Positions 16,380 through 25,515 of a stretch of DNA of 64,000 bases are shown in pieces. The notes beneath the pieces were generated by a model. It had not been told where the DNA came from and did not search any database. It worked only from the letters and a program-made list of their open reading frames with translations. Origin of the DNA: Chitinophaga barathri (lineage in GTDB: Bacteria; Bacteroidota; Bacteroidia; Chitinophagales; Chitinophagaceae); NCBI RefSeq assembly GCF_003807585.1, contig NZ_RMBX01000004.1:124001-188000 (forward strand), read 5' to 3'. Within the stretch, counting starts at the first letter, position 1; each line of letters starts with the position of its first letter. Position numbers and translations under genes: made by a program.

Positions 16380-19300
16380 ATGAAACATTTTTTCCTACTT
16401 ATCTCCGGCCTGCAATTGTTTGCCAGTAGCATTGCGTTTGGTAAGGCTGACATCAAACATCCTGGCGCTTCTGTTCCGGAAGCCAAAACAACGGAATACG
16501 CGACATTTACCGCTTACCAGGCGGATTCCAACATGGTGGTGAGAGGTAAGGTGACAGATGAGAACGGCGAAGCACTGGTGGGTGTGAACATCAAAACCAA
16601 AACCGGCACCATGAGAGGCACGGTAACCAGCCCTGATGGTACTTATACCCTTATTATTCCCGGTTCTTCCAACACACTTATATTTTCATTTATCGGGTAC
16701 CTTCCCCGCGAGCTTGCCATCACCAAAACGGCCCGCCTGGACGTACAGCTGATGCCCGATCCTAAAAGCCTCGACGAGGTGATCGTAACCTCCCTGGGCA
16801 TCAAACGTGATGAAAAAGCGCTGGGCTACGCAGCCACCGTGGTAAAAAACGAACAGCTTACAGACGCGATCTCCAACAACTGGACGGACGCTCTTTCCGG
16901 TAAAGTAGCCGGTCTGAACCTGATCCGCTCCGGTAGCGGCCCCACCGGTTCCAACAGGATCGTACTCCGTGGCGAAAGTGACCTCACCGGCAGTACCGAA
17001 GCCCTCATTGTTGTGGATGGTGTGGTGACCAACAACTCCAGCGGACAACGCACCGCGGTAGCCGGCGAATCCGTATACGGCACCGGCAGCGACAACATGC
17101 CGGCGGACTACGGCAGCGGCCTGAACGATATCAACCCCGACGACATTGAAAGCATCACCGTGCTGAAAGGCCCCGGTGCGGCCGCATTATACGGCGCACG
17201 TGGCGCGGGCGGCGCATTGATCATCACGACTAAATCCGGCAGCACCAAGAAAAAAGGCATCGGCGTAACTGTCAATTCCAACCTCAGCCGCGAATACGTG
17301 AACCGCTGGCCGGACCTGCAATTTGAATATGGCCAGGGCCTGGACGGGATGGCTTATTATTCCTATGGTGGCACGGCAGACGGCGCCAGCACCAGCGGCA
17401 CCAGCTCCGCCTACGGCCCCCGCTTCGAAGGCCAGAACTTTTTCCAGTACGATCCCAAGTTGCAGAACACCGGCAAGGAAAGGACACCCTGGGTGCCTTA
17501 TAAAAACAAGATCAACGAATACTTCCGCCCCGGCGAAACCTATACCAACTCCATCAGCGTGGACGGCGGCACGGATAAAACTACCGCCCGTTTCTCCCTC
17601 ACGAATGTGAGCAACAGCTGGATCATGCCGAACACCGGTTATGGCCGCAATACAGTGGCGCTGTCCGTCAACTCCAGGGTGAACGACAAACTGCAGATCA
17701 ACGCCAAGGTAAATTATACGAACAAGTCCAGCGACAACCTGCCCGGTGCCGGTTATGGTAACCAGTCAGTGATGTACTGGTACATTTTCTGGCAGCCGAG
17801 TGCTGACCTGGACTGGCTCCGCGATTACTGGGTAACCGGTGAGGAAGGCAGGAAGATCAAATTCCCTTACAGTTCCTTCCCCGAGAACCCCTATGCCGTG
17901 GCCTACGAATTCATCAACGAATCCAACCGTCATAATATGACCGGCAACGTTTCGGCCACTTATAATTTCACGAAAGAGCTGAGCCTGATGGTGAGGACTT
18001 CCCTGGATTTCGCTTATGAACAACGTGCACAGAAGCGCCCCTACGATGCGGGCTCCAAACTCGCCAAGGGCAGCTACCGCACGCAGAACATATTCGGTAT
18101 GGAATCCAGTACAGACTTCCTGCTGCGGTATGCAAAAAAGATCGGCAGCGATTTCGAAATCTCCGGTACAGCAGGCGGCAGCATTCTCAGGAACAATTAC
18201 AACAGGGATGAGGTGCGCGCGGATTCGCTCACACAGCCCGGCATCTATACATTTGCAAACGCCGCCGGCCCGCTGGCGACGATGCCCTGGAAAAGCAAAT
18301 ACAGCGTGAACAGCTGGTACGGGATGCTGACATTCGGATATAAAGATTATCTGTTTGTAGACTTCACCGGCCGCCAGGATTATACCAGTACGCTGGCCAC
18401 GCCGCTCCGTTCAGACGCCGCCGGGTTCTTTTACGGCTCCGCCAACGCGAGCCTGGTACTGTCTGAATTAACCAAACTTCCCAAATCCATTGACTATGCA
18501 AAGGTGCGGTTCTCCGCGGCCAGCGTGGGCAGCGGCGGTATCACTCCGTACCGCACCGCGTTTAACTTTTCACCGGCAGGCCCCTTTTATAACGGCGGCC
18601 TGGAAAACCCAACCCTGCTCGCGAATCCTAACCTGAAACCGCTTAGAACGAATTCCTATGAAGTAGGCGCGACCGCTAAAATGTTCAAGAACCGCTTTGG
18701 GTTTGATGTGTCCTTATATGTAGGCAATACAAAGGATCAGCACCTTCTCCGCGAGGTAGACAGGGCTTCCGGTTTCAACCAGATCCTTATCAACGCGGGA
18801 GAGGTGAGCAACAGGGGTATTGAAGTGGCGCTGAACGGCACACCGGTTTCTACCCGCAGCGGTTTTAAATGGAACACCACCGTTGTATTCTCTTCCAACA
18901 AAAACAGGATCGAATCACTGCGGGACAGCTCCGTGGTATTGAGAAAGGGCCCTGTTGGTGGAGGCCAGATCGTTGCCAGTGTTGGCGGCAGTATGGGCGA
19001 CCTCTACGGCAGGGGATATTTACGCGCCCCGGACGGCCAGATCGTGTACGATCCTAAAACCGGAGTTGCATTGCTCACCCAGGAAGTAGTCTATCTCGGC
19101 AACACCATGCCGAAATGGAAACTGGGTTTCACGAACGAATTCGCATACAAACAATTCCGCCTCGCTGTTCAGTTCGACGCGCAATACGGCGCCGTGGCAC
19201 ACTCCCTGATGCACTACAAAATGGCGGAACAGGGTAAGCTGACTAAAACGCTTCCCGGCCGTTACAACGGCATCATCGGCAATGGCGTGGTAATGGGCTC

Positions 19301-19646
19301 CGATGGTAAATACAGGCCGAACGACGTGATCGCCACAGACATCGATGAATATTACCGCACGCACTACGGTACGGACAATGCCGAGGGTAGCACGTTCAGG
19401 ACAGACTTCATCAAATTCAGGGAAGCGCGTCTTGATTACAGCCTCAATTCACGTATGTTGAAAAGGCTCGGCCTGCAGAAAGCAACCGTGGGAATATACG
19501 GCCGTAATCTCTTCATCTGGTCCGACTGGCCGATGTTCGATCCCGAATTCGGCACGCTTGCCGGTACGGATATCGTGCAGGGTTTTGAGACAGGCCAGTT
19601 CCCGTCTACCCGTACACTTGGCTTTAACTTAGTTGTTGGATTTTAA
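16380..19646 (+). CDS. susC-like: SusC/RagA family TonB-dependent outer membrane transporter
   Basis: A 1088-aa outer membrane protein. Signal peptide at 1-20, then a carboxypeptidase-regulatory-like domain (VVRGKVTDENGEALVGVNI, SPDGTYTLIIPG; about 55-125), a plug domain (DALSGKVAGLNLIRSGSGPTGS, SITVLKGPGAAALYGARGAGGALIITTKSG; about 150-290) and a beta-barrel ending in GFNLVVGF. There is no N-terminal STN domain, so it does not need a FecR/sigma partner. It forms the transport channel for which the next gene supplies the SusD lipoprotein lid. The substrate is unknown. It is the first gene of a susC-susD-DUF5689 unit 12 bp apart. Confidence 0.97.
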   Translation: MKHFFLLISGLQLFASSIAFGKADIKHPGASVPEAKTTEYATFTAYQADSNMVVRGKVTDENGEALVGVNIKTKTGTMRGTVTSPDGTYTLIIPGSSNTLIFSFIGYLPRELAITKTARLDVQLMPDPKSLDEVIVTSLGIKRDEKALGYAATVVKNEQLTDAISNNWTDALSGKVAGLNLIRSGSGPTGSNRIVLRGESDLTGSTEALIVVDGVVTNNSSGQRTAVAGESVYGTGSDNMPADYGSGLNDINPDDIESITVLKGPGAAALYGARGAGGALIITTKSGSTKKKGIGVTVNSNLSREYVNRWPDLQFEYGQGLDGMAYYSYGGTADGASTSGTSSAYGPRFEGQNFFQYDPKLQNTGKERTPWVPYKNKINEYFRPGETYTNSISVDGGTDKTTARFSLTNVSNSWIMPNTGYGRNTVALSVNSRVNDKLQINAKVNYTNKSSDNLPGAGYGNQSVMYWYIFWQPSADLDWLRDYWVTGEEGRKIKFPYSSFPENPYAVAYEFINESNRHNMTGNVSATYNFTKELSLMVRTSLDFAYEQRAQKRPYDAGSKLAKGSYRTQNIFGMESSTDFLLRYAKKIGSDFEISGTAGGSILRNNYNRDEVRADSLTQPGIYTFANAAGPLATMPWKSKYSVNSWYGMLTFGYKDYLFVDFTGRQDYTSTLATPLRSDAAGFFYGSANASLVLSELTKLPKSIDYAKVRFSAASVGSGGITPYRTAFNFSPAGPFYNGGLENPTLLANPNLKPLRTNSYEVGATAKMFKNRFGFDVSLYVGNTKDQHLLREVDRASGFNQILINAGEVSNRGIEVALNGTPVSTRSGFKWNTTVVFSSNKNRIESLRDSSVVLRKGPVGGGQIVASVGGSMGDLYGRGYLRAPDGQIVYDPKTGVALLTQEVVYLGNTMPKWKLGFTNEFAYKQFRLAVQFDAQYGAVAHSLMHYKMAEQGKLTKTLPGRYNGIIGNGVVMGSDGKYRPNDVIATDIDEYYRTHYGTDNAEGSTFRTDFIKFREARLDYSLNSRMLKRLGLQKATVGIYGRNLFIWSDWPMFDPEFGTLAGTDIVQGFETGQFPSTRTLGFNLVVGF

Positions 19647-19657
19647 TTCGAATAAAC

Positions 19658-21184
19658 ATGAAGCGCATCATATATAAATTATCAATGGTGGCAGTACTGA
19701 TCAGCTTAATGGCGACCTCCTGCACCAAAGACTTTGAAAAAACAAATACCGACCCGAACGGGAGCCCCACCGCTTTGCCGGAGCAATTGCTGCCTCCCGC
19801 GCTGGTAGGTGTGATGGGATACATGCAGATCCGCAACCGCAACTTCAATAATGAACTGATGCAGGTGACCGTATCGCAGACCGATGCCGAGGGGAGTGTA
19901 TTCCGGTACGATTTCCGTTCCAACTGGGCGGATTATCTCTACAACGGGCTTTACACCGAACTGACCAACTTCAAGGACGTTTACAGATACGCCGGCAATG
20001 ACAAGGACAGCATGACCTACAAAGGCATCTCCCTCATCTGCCAGTCCTGGATCTATTCCGTGCTGACCGACACTTATGGCGATGTCCCTTATTCCCAATC
20101 CAACCTCGCCAAGGAAGAAGGTATTTTTGAACCGGCGTTTGACAGGCAGAAAGATATCTACCTGAGCATCTTCCAAAAACTGGAAGAAGCCAACGCAGCC
20201 CTTACCGGAACCGGTGCGGTCAATTTGGTTAAGACCTATGGGGACCCGGTTTATAACGGTTCCGCCCTGCTGTGGCGCAAATTCGGCAACTCCCTTTATC
20301 TCCGCCTGCTGCTGAGAGTAGCGCATAAGACGGATGTGGGTGCCCAGGCGCAGGCCAAGATCAAAGAGATACTGGAAACAAAGGTCAGCACCTACCCGCT
20401 TATCGCAAGCGTAACTGAATCCGCTGTGCTGAAATGGACCGGCGCGGGCCCATACGTATCCCCGCTGATGACCGTGCGCGCGCAGGACTTCACCGCTCCC
20501 GGCGTTGGAAAATTCTTTATCGATCACCTGGTTTCATGGAACGATCCCCGCATCGACATCCCGACCTGGGGTGGCGGTACCGCGAACAGGTTCCGCATCG
20601 CTCCTTACCAGGGCGCTTACCTGGGTATTCCCAGCGGCTATGCAGTAGGAGAGAACCCGCCGAAAAGGTCTTACTTCTATGCCACACCTTCGCTTACATT
20701 AATGAACGACCCGATGACAGGTCTTATCTTTCCCTATGCGGAGATCAGGTTCATCAAAGCGGAATGTATCGTAAAAGGTTATATCAGCTCCACAACCGGC
20801 GCGGAATCTGACTACAATGCCGGCGTGCAGGCAGGTATTCAATACTGGCTTCCCAGCTGGACCACCGTGCCGGTGATCGACTATCTCACAGCGGCGGATA
20901 TCCAATGGGATGATACCTATACGCTGGACCAGAAAATGGAGATGATCCATCTGCAGAAATATTATGCGCTCTTTTTAGTGGACATGCAACAATGGTTTGA
21001 ATACCGCCGTACCGGCCACCCGGTATTACCCAAAGGCGGAGGGCTGAGAAATAATGGTGTGATGCCCGCCAGGATGACCTATCCTATATACGTGCAATCC
21101 ACCAATCCCACCAATTACAAACTGGCGGTAGCAGCCCAGGGGCCTGATGTGATCTCCACACAGGTATGGTGGCAGCAACCATAA
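19658..21184 (+). CDS. susD-like: SusD/RagB-like outer membrane lipoprotein (SusD-like 2 type)
   Basis: A 508-aa lipoprotein with signal peptide and lipobox ATSC (Cys22). The pattern TDPNGSPTALPEQLLPPAL ... ICQSWIYSVLTDTYGDVPYSQ ... DRQKDIYLSIFQKLEEANAAL ... YAEIRFIKAECIVKGY ... EMIHLQKYYALFLVDMQQWFEYRRTGHP is that of the SusD-like type 2 family. It acts on the cell surface to capture an oligomer and pass it to the SusC protein, whose gene ends 11 bp upstream. The substrate class cannot be deduced; this type is common with peptide-linked as well as glycan loci. Confidence 0.96.
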   Translation: MKRIIYKLSMVAVLISLMATSCTKDFEKTNTDPNGSPTALPEQLLPPALVGVMGYMQIRNRNFNNELMQVTVSQTDAEGSVFRYDFRSNWADYLYNGLYTELTNFKDVYRYAGNDKDSMTYKGISLICQSWIYSVLTDTYGDVPYSQSNLAKEEGIFEPAFDRQKDIYLSIFQKLEEANAALTGTGAVNLVKTYGDPVYNGSALLWRKFGNSLYLRLLLRVAHKTDVGAQAQAKIKEILETKVSTYPLIASVTESAVLKWTGAGPYVSPLMTVRAQDFTAPGVGKFFIDHLVSWNDPRIDIPTWGGGTANRFRIAPYQGAYLGIPSGYAVGENPPKRSYFYATPSLTLMNDPMTGLIFPYAEIRFIKAECIVKGYISSTTGAESDYNAGVQAGIQYWLPSWTTVPVIDYLTAADIQWDDTYTLDQKMEMIHLQKYYALFLVDMQQWFEYRRTGHPVLPKGGGLRNNGVMPARMTYPIYVQSTNPTNYKLAVAAQGPDVISTQVWWQQP

Positions 21185-21238
21185 ACATTGTATCTGACCA
21201 TCATCAAAGAAAAGTTGTTACGCACTAAAAAAAGTATA

Positions 21239-22762
21239 ATGAAAAATTCTCTCATATATTCTTTTCTCATACTGTCACTGGCCTGCCTGTGGGGCTGCGC
21301 GGATGATAATTATCCCGGCGCGCAGATAAGCCCGTATTTTTCCATGTACGACCTCCGGAACCTTTACAAAGGCCAGGATGTGACCCTTACGAAGGAAAAA
21401 ATGTTCGGCTCGGACAAACTCACCGGTGTAGTGGTATCGGATCATTCCGGCGGCAATATGCCGGCTGGTATGCTTTGCATCCAGGACTTCCGCCGCATCG
21501 GCCTCCGTGGTATTTCTATCGCTATCGGCAACGCAGCTGCGAATTATGTGCCCGGTGATTCGGTGATCGTGAAAGTGGAAGGCGCCGTGCTGAAAAAAGA
21601 GAATGGTATTTTACAGGTAACCGGCGTTTCCGCCGATAATATCGTGAAAGTAGCATCCAACGTGCCCATCGGTGTAAACCGTGTGCCGGTGAACAAACTG
21701 ATGCAAAATCCCGATAACTATGAAAGCACCCTGGTAGCGATCGTAAAAGGCGGCTTCGACCCTTTGCCCCAGGCCGGCGATAAACTGGGTGGGGATAAAA
21801 CGCTCAATGACGGGTTTGGTAATATCAACCTGCATACGGAAACCACCAGCCCGGTGGCGGACGTTGATGCGCCCGTACTGGCCAATTACTATGGTATTCC
21901 TTTTAACAAACAGGTAAGGGAAGATTCAGTAGCACCGCAATTCCACCTCCGCACAGCGGCGGATGTAGTGGTGCTCAGCTCCGAACTTACCGTTGCCCCG
22001 GTGATCATCACCGGTATGGTAACGGACGTAAAAGGCGGCGACGGCAACTATGAGTATTTCCAGTTCATGGCCACGCGCGATATCGACTTCTCCGTGACGC
22101 CGTTTGCCGTGGTAGCGACCAACAACGCAAACGCTTCCACTCCCACAGGTCCCCCGATCGCAGGATGGGCTACCGGTAGCATGCGTACCTTCAAATTTAA
22201 CCTGACCACCGGCAGGGCCGCCAAAGGCACCTACTTTTATGTAGGTGGCGCGGGCAGGTGCATCAACGGTTCCGGTTCAACGAACATTTCCTCTTCCAAC
22301 TGGATCAGGTATTTTAACTACGTGAACCAGGACGGGGATGGCTTTGGCAACAAAACCACCGGCCTGATGGCGAACAGCGGCAACGCTTCCGGCGTGGCGA
22401 TCTTTGAAGGCACAAACATCACCGTGGATTCCCGCCCGGTGGATGTAATGTTCGTGCACAACGGCGGCAGCCTTTGGGGAGAAGGCCCGCCCCAGAGAGG
22501 TTACAAGATCACCAACACCGATTATTACGATATTATCAATCCCCTCACCCTCCAGAGCCAGCCGTACTTCGTTACGGGTTCCAATACCCTCTGCCTCGCA
22601 TATGCCACGGCGGATGTAGGTTACTGGTACATGCTCGGGGGTGAATACAACGTAACGCTGGGCAGGTGGATGAAAGCAAGGCAGCAGAACCTTTTCCAGA
22701 TGACGAAACAAACCACTATCGAGGAGCTGGAAGGCGAGGCCGCTACCAAATTGTTAGAATAA
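21239..22762 (+). CDS. DUF5689 domain surface lipoprotein
   Basis: A 507-aa lipoprotein; the Met at 21239 starts a good signal peptide with lipobox WGC (Cys20), while the upstream in-frame Met at 21188 does not. The N-terminal half has an OB-like DUF5689 domain (LTGVVVSDHSGGNMPAGMLCIQD, PGDSVIVKVEGAVLKKENGILQVTG). The C-terminal half is beta-rich. DUF5689 proteins are typical third members of SusCD units and are thought to sit on the surface. A strong terminator follows at 22785. Confidence 0.9.
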   Translation: MKNSLIYSFLILSLACLWGCADDNYPGAQISPYFSMYDLRNLYKGQDVTLTKEKMFGSDKLTGVVVSDHSGGNMPAGMLCIQDFRRIGLRGISIAIGNAAANYVPGDSVIVKVEGAVLKKENGILQVTGVSADNIVKVASNVPIGVNRVPVNKLMQNPDNYESTLVAIVKGGFDPLPQAGDKLGGDKTLNDGFGNINLHTETTSPVADVDAPVLANYYGIPFNKQVREDSVAPQFHLRTAADVVVLSSELTVAPVIITGMVTDVKGGDGNYEYFQFMATRDIDFSVTPFAVVATNNANASTPTGPPIAGWATGSMRTFKFNLTTGRAAKGTYFYVGGAGRCINGSGSTNISSSNWIRYFNYVNQDGDGFGNKTTGLMANSGNASGVAIFEGTNITVDSRPVDVMFVHNGGSLWGEGPPQRGYKITNTDYYDIINPLTLQSQPYFVTGSNTLCLAYATADVGYWYMLGGEYNVTLGRWMKARQQNLFQMTKQTTIEELEGEAATKLLE

Positions 22763-22784
22763 TTTTTGCCGGCTAATAGAGCAA

Positions 22785-22815
22785 GGGTTACTCCGTCACT
22801 GGAGTAACCCTTTTT
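22785..22815 (+). terminator. terminator of the susCD-DUF5689 unit
   Basis: GGGTTACTCC (22785-22794), loop GTCACT, GGAGTAACCC (22801-22810), then TTTTT. The 10-bp perfect stem with U run is a classical intrinsic terminator. Confidence 0.92.
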
Positions 22816-22881
22816 ATTTAAGGATGCATTATTACGTTTTCGTTGTATATTGTTTTGTTAAATATCGAAAACGAAATACTT

Positions 22882-23374
22882 ATGCGTTTACATACTTTAG
22901 CCATGCTGTTGGCTTTACTTTGCACGGGCCTGCTGGCCGGGGCTTTTTTATTATGGTGCGTTGAATATGGTACCTGCTTTTTATGACGTGCCGCCCGCGG
23001 TGCACCTGGTTTACCGGGTGCAGCTGATGAAATACAATTCCGCTTCCATGCAGGCCATTATGGTACTGGGTTTTGTAACGCCTTGCTGGTTTGCCTGGCT
23101 GGCCCGCCGGCAGCATAATGCGCGGAACCTGGCGCTCGCGGCCGGATTGCTGGCGGTAACGGCGCTGCTGGTCACCAGGTTTGGCAATGTGCCCGTGAAT
23201 GTGCTGATACGCTCATGGAATCCCGCGGCGCCGCCGGCGGACTGGCTGGAGCTGCTGCACCGATGGAATGTGTTCAATGTGATCCGTACGCTGGCAGGGG
23301 CGGCGAGTTTTGTGACGATGATCGTTTGTGTGCTGAAATACAGGGGCATAACAGCCGTGAAGCCACTGGTGTAA
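22882..23374 (+). pseudogene. DUF1772 family membrane protein, frameshifted at a T6 run
   Basis: A frame from ATG 22882 encodes MRLHTLAMLLALLCTGLLAGAF, then goes off frame and stops. The other frame continues as YYGALNMVPAFYDVP, a fourth of the way into a DUF1772 (anthrone-oxygenase-like) protein, with TM segments near AIMVLGFVTPCWFAWL, LALAAGLLAVTALLV and FVTMIVCVLKYRG, to 23374. Removing one T from the TTTTTT at 22944-22949 joins them as GAFYYGALNMVP. It is therefore either a real inactivating indel or a homopolymer sequencing error. It follows the susCD terminator and precedes the oxidoreductase gene; its reaction is unknown. Confidence 0.8.
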
Positions 23375-23436
23375 AATAATTACCGCTGGAATTTTATTTT
23401 TTATACTTTGGAAACCTCATTTTAAAATTCCTCTTA

Positions 23437-24861
23437 ATGAACAACGAGTACTCAAGAAGGTCGTTCCTTAAACATGCCATGCTGGCGTCCGCCGCGGCCG
23501 CCACCCCCGGTATCCTGATGGCCGGTCAGCGCGGGCCGCGCAGGATCGGGCCAAACGATAAAGTAAATCTTGCCTGCATCGGCATTGGCAACCGTGGCGG
23601 AGAAATCACCGAGGCTTTCGCCAAAACAGGCCTCGCCAACTTTGTAGCGTTTTGCGACGTGGACATGGGCGCTCCCCACACACAAGCTATCCTCAAACAA
23701 TTTCCCGATGTGCCCCGTTTCCAGGACTTCAGGCAGATGTTCGACAAAATGGGCAGCCAGATCGACGCGGTAACCGTTGGTGTGCCGGACTTCTCGCATT
23801 TCCCCATCACCATGATGGCTATGGGCCTCGGTAAACACGTGTATTGCGAAAAACCGATGGCGCGTACTTTCAACGAAGTGGAACTAATGATGAAAGCCGC
23901 TAAGAAGTACCCGAAAGTAGTGACCCAGATGGGCAACCAGGGCCACTCGGAAGCCAATTATTTCCAGTTTAAAACATGGGTGGACAAAGGGATCATCAAA
24001 GATGTGACCCGCATAGACGCTCATATGAACTCCCCGCGCCGCTGGCACGGATGGGATCCGAATATCAAATCTTTCCCCGTTACTGAGCAGGCGCCTTCCA
24101 CACTGGACTGGAACGTTTGGCAGATGGCTACACAGGGGCATACATACAACAAAGATTTTGTGAACGGCCAATGGCGCTGCTGGTTCGACTTCGGTATGGG
24201 CGCTCTCGGCGACTGGGGCGCGCACATCCTCGATACCGCCCACCAGTTCCTGGACCTCGGCCTGCCTTACGAAGTAGACCCGATCAAGCTGGAAGGGCAC
24301 AACAATTTCTTCTACCCGATGAGCACCACGCTCAGCTTCAAATTCCCCGAGCGTAAGAACATGCCCGCGGTAGAAGTGAAATGGTACGACGGCCTGGACA
24401 ACCTGCCGCCGATCCCGGCAGGCTACGGTGTTTCCGGCCTCGATCCGAACATTCCACCCCCGAGCACCGGCGCCATCAAACCCGCCAAGCTCAACCCCGG
24501 CAAGATCATCTACAGCAAAGAGCTGACCTTCAAAGGCGGTTCTCATGCCAGCACGCTCAGCATCATCCCGGAAGAAAAAGCGAAAGAGATGGCATCCAAA
24601 CTGCCCGAGGTGCCCAAGAGCCCTTCCAATCACTTTGCCAACTTCCTGAAAGCATGTAAAGGCGAAGAACAGACCCGCTCTCCGTTCTCCATCGCAGGCC
24701 CGCTCAGCCAGGTATTCTGCCTCGGCGTACTGGCGCAATGGACCGGCGAAAAGATCGTTTTCGACCGCAACAAAAAAGTGATCACCAGCAGCAAACATGC
24801 AAACGAACTGCTGATAGGGCCGCCCCCGCGCAAAGGCTGGGAGCAGTACTACAAAGTGTAG
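23437..24861 (+). CDS. Gfo/Idh/MocA family oxidoreductase, Tat-exported
   Basis: A 474-aa protein with a twin-arginine signal (SRRSFLKHAMLASAAAATPG). NAD-binding motif ACIGIGNRGGEI near residue 45-56, EKP at the substrate/cofactor site (YCEKPMART) and a C-terminal alpha/beta half. Members with this signal are periplasmic dehydrogenases or glycoside-like enzymes acting on sugars. No partner sugar transporter is adjacent, although the SusCD unit lies upstream and could supply the substrate. A terminator follows at 24881. Confidence 0.92.
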   Translation: MNNEYSRRSFLKHAMLASAAAATPGILMAGQRGPRRIGPNDKVNLACIGIGNRGGEITEAFAKTGLANFVAFCDVDMGAPHTQAILKQFPDVPRFQDFRQMFDKMGSQIDAVTVGVPDFSHFPITMMAMGLGKHVYCEKPMARTFNEVELMMKAAKKYPKVVTQMGNQGHSEANYFQFKTWVDKGIIKDVTRIDAHMNSPRRWHGWDPNIKSFPVTEQAPSTLDWNVWQMATQGHTYNKDFVNGQWRCWFDFGMGALGDWGAHILDTAHQFLDLGLPYEVDPIKLEGHNNFFYPMSTTLSFKFPERKNMPAVEVKWYDGLDNLPPIPAGYGVSGLDPNIPPPSTGAIKPAKLNPGKIIYSKELTFKGGSHASTLSIIPEEKAKEMASKLPEVPKSPSNHFANFLKACKGEEQTRSPFSIAGPLSQVFCLGVLAQWTGEKIVFDRNKKVITSSKHANELLIGPPPRKGWEQYYKV

Positions 24862-24880
24862 TTTGTTACAAACAGATAAG

Positions 24881-24913
24881 AAAAGAGACGGCCGCATGGC
24901 TGTCTCTTTTTTA
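24881..24913 (+). terminator. rho-independent terminator
   Basis: AAAAGAGAC and GGCC pair with GGC and GTCTCTTTT around GCAT with one bulge, followed by more T residues to 24912. It ends the oxidoreductase transcript. Confidence 0.85.
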
Positions 24914-24981
24914 TTGGCACCATCTAAGTTCCGCTGAATGGCTGACGGGATCAGTGAACAAATTTTTAGTTTGGGTGTAAT

Positions 24982-25515
24982 ATGATCATGAATATTCAAA
25001 CCGTACTGGAAAACGACATGGTGAAACTCGTTCCGCTGGAAGAGAGCCATTTTGAAGGGCTGTATGCCGTTGCCTCGGACCCACTGGTGTGGGAGCAGCA
25101 TCCAAACAAGGACCGTTACAAACGGGATGTGTTTAAAGTGTTTTTTGAAGGCGCGATGGCATCGGGCGGCGCATACCTGATCACCGACAAAAAAACGGGA
25201 GAGATCGCGGGCAGTTCTCGGTATTACAATCTTGATGCAACCAATAAGAGCATCGAGATCGGCTATACGTTCCTGGGCCGCAAGTTCTGGGGCGGTGGTC
25301 TCAATCACGCTGTGAAAGATCTGATGCTCGCGCATGCATTTGAAGAAATGGACACGGTGATATTCCACATCGGTGCGGACAACATCCGTTCACAGAAAGC
25401 GATTGAAAAGCTGGGCGCGGTAAAGACCGGTGAAGTGGAAGAAGCCTATTACGGGGAGCCTGCCTGCCTGAACTTTGTGTACCAGATCAGGAAAGCAGAC
25501 TGGCCTGCTCACTGA
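24982..25515 (+). CDS. GNAT family N-acetyltransferase (RimJ/RimL-like)
   Basis: A 177-aa acetyltransferase. It starts with MIMNIQTVLENDMVKLVPL (the second Met at 24988 is an alternative start), has ITDKKTGEIAGSSRYYN, YTFLGRKFWGGGLNHAVKDLMLAHAFE as the acetyl-CoA-binding strand-helix and FHIGADNIRSQKAIEKLGA as the C-terminal signature. The substrate is unknown. Its last 29 bp overlap the convergent MocR gene. Confidence 0.9.
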   Translation: MIMNIQTVLENDMVKLVPLEESHFEGLYAVASDPLVWEQHPNKDRYKRDVFKVFFEGAMASGGAYLITDKKTGEIAGSSRYYNLDATNKSIEIGYTFLGRKFWGGGLNHAVKDLMLAHAFEEMDTVIFHIGADNIRSQKAIEKLGAVKTGEVEEAYYGEPACLNFVYQIRKADWPAH

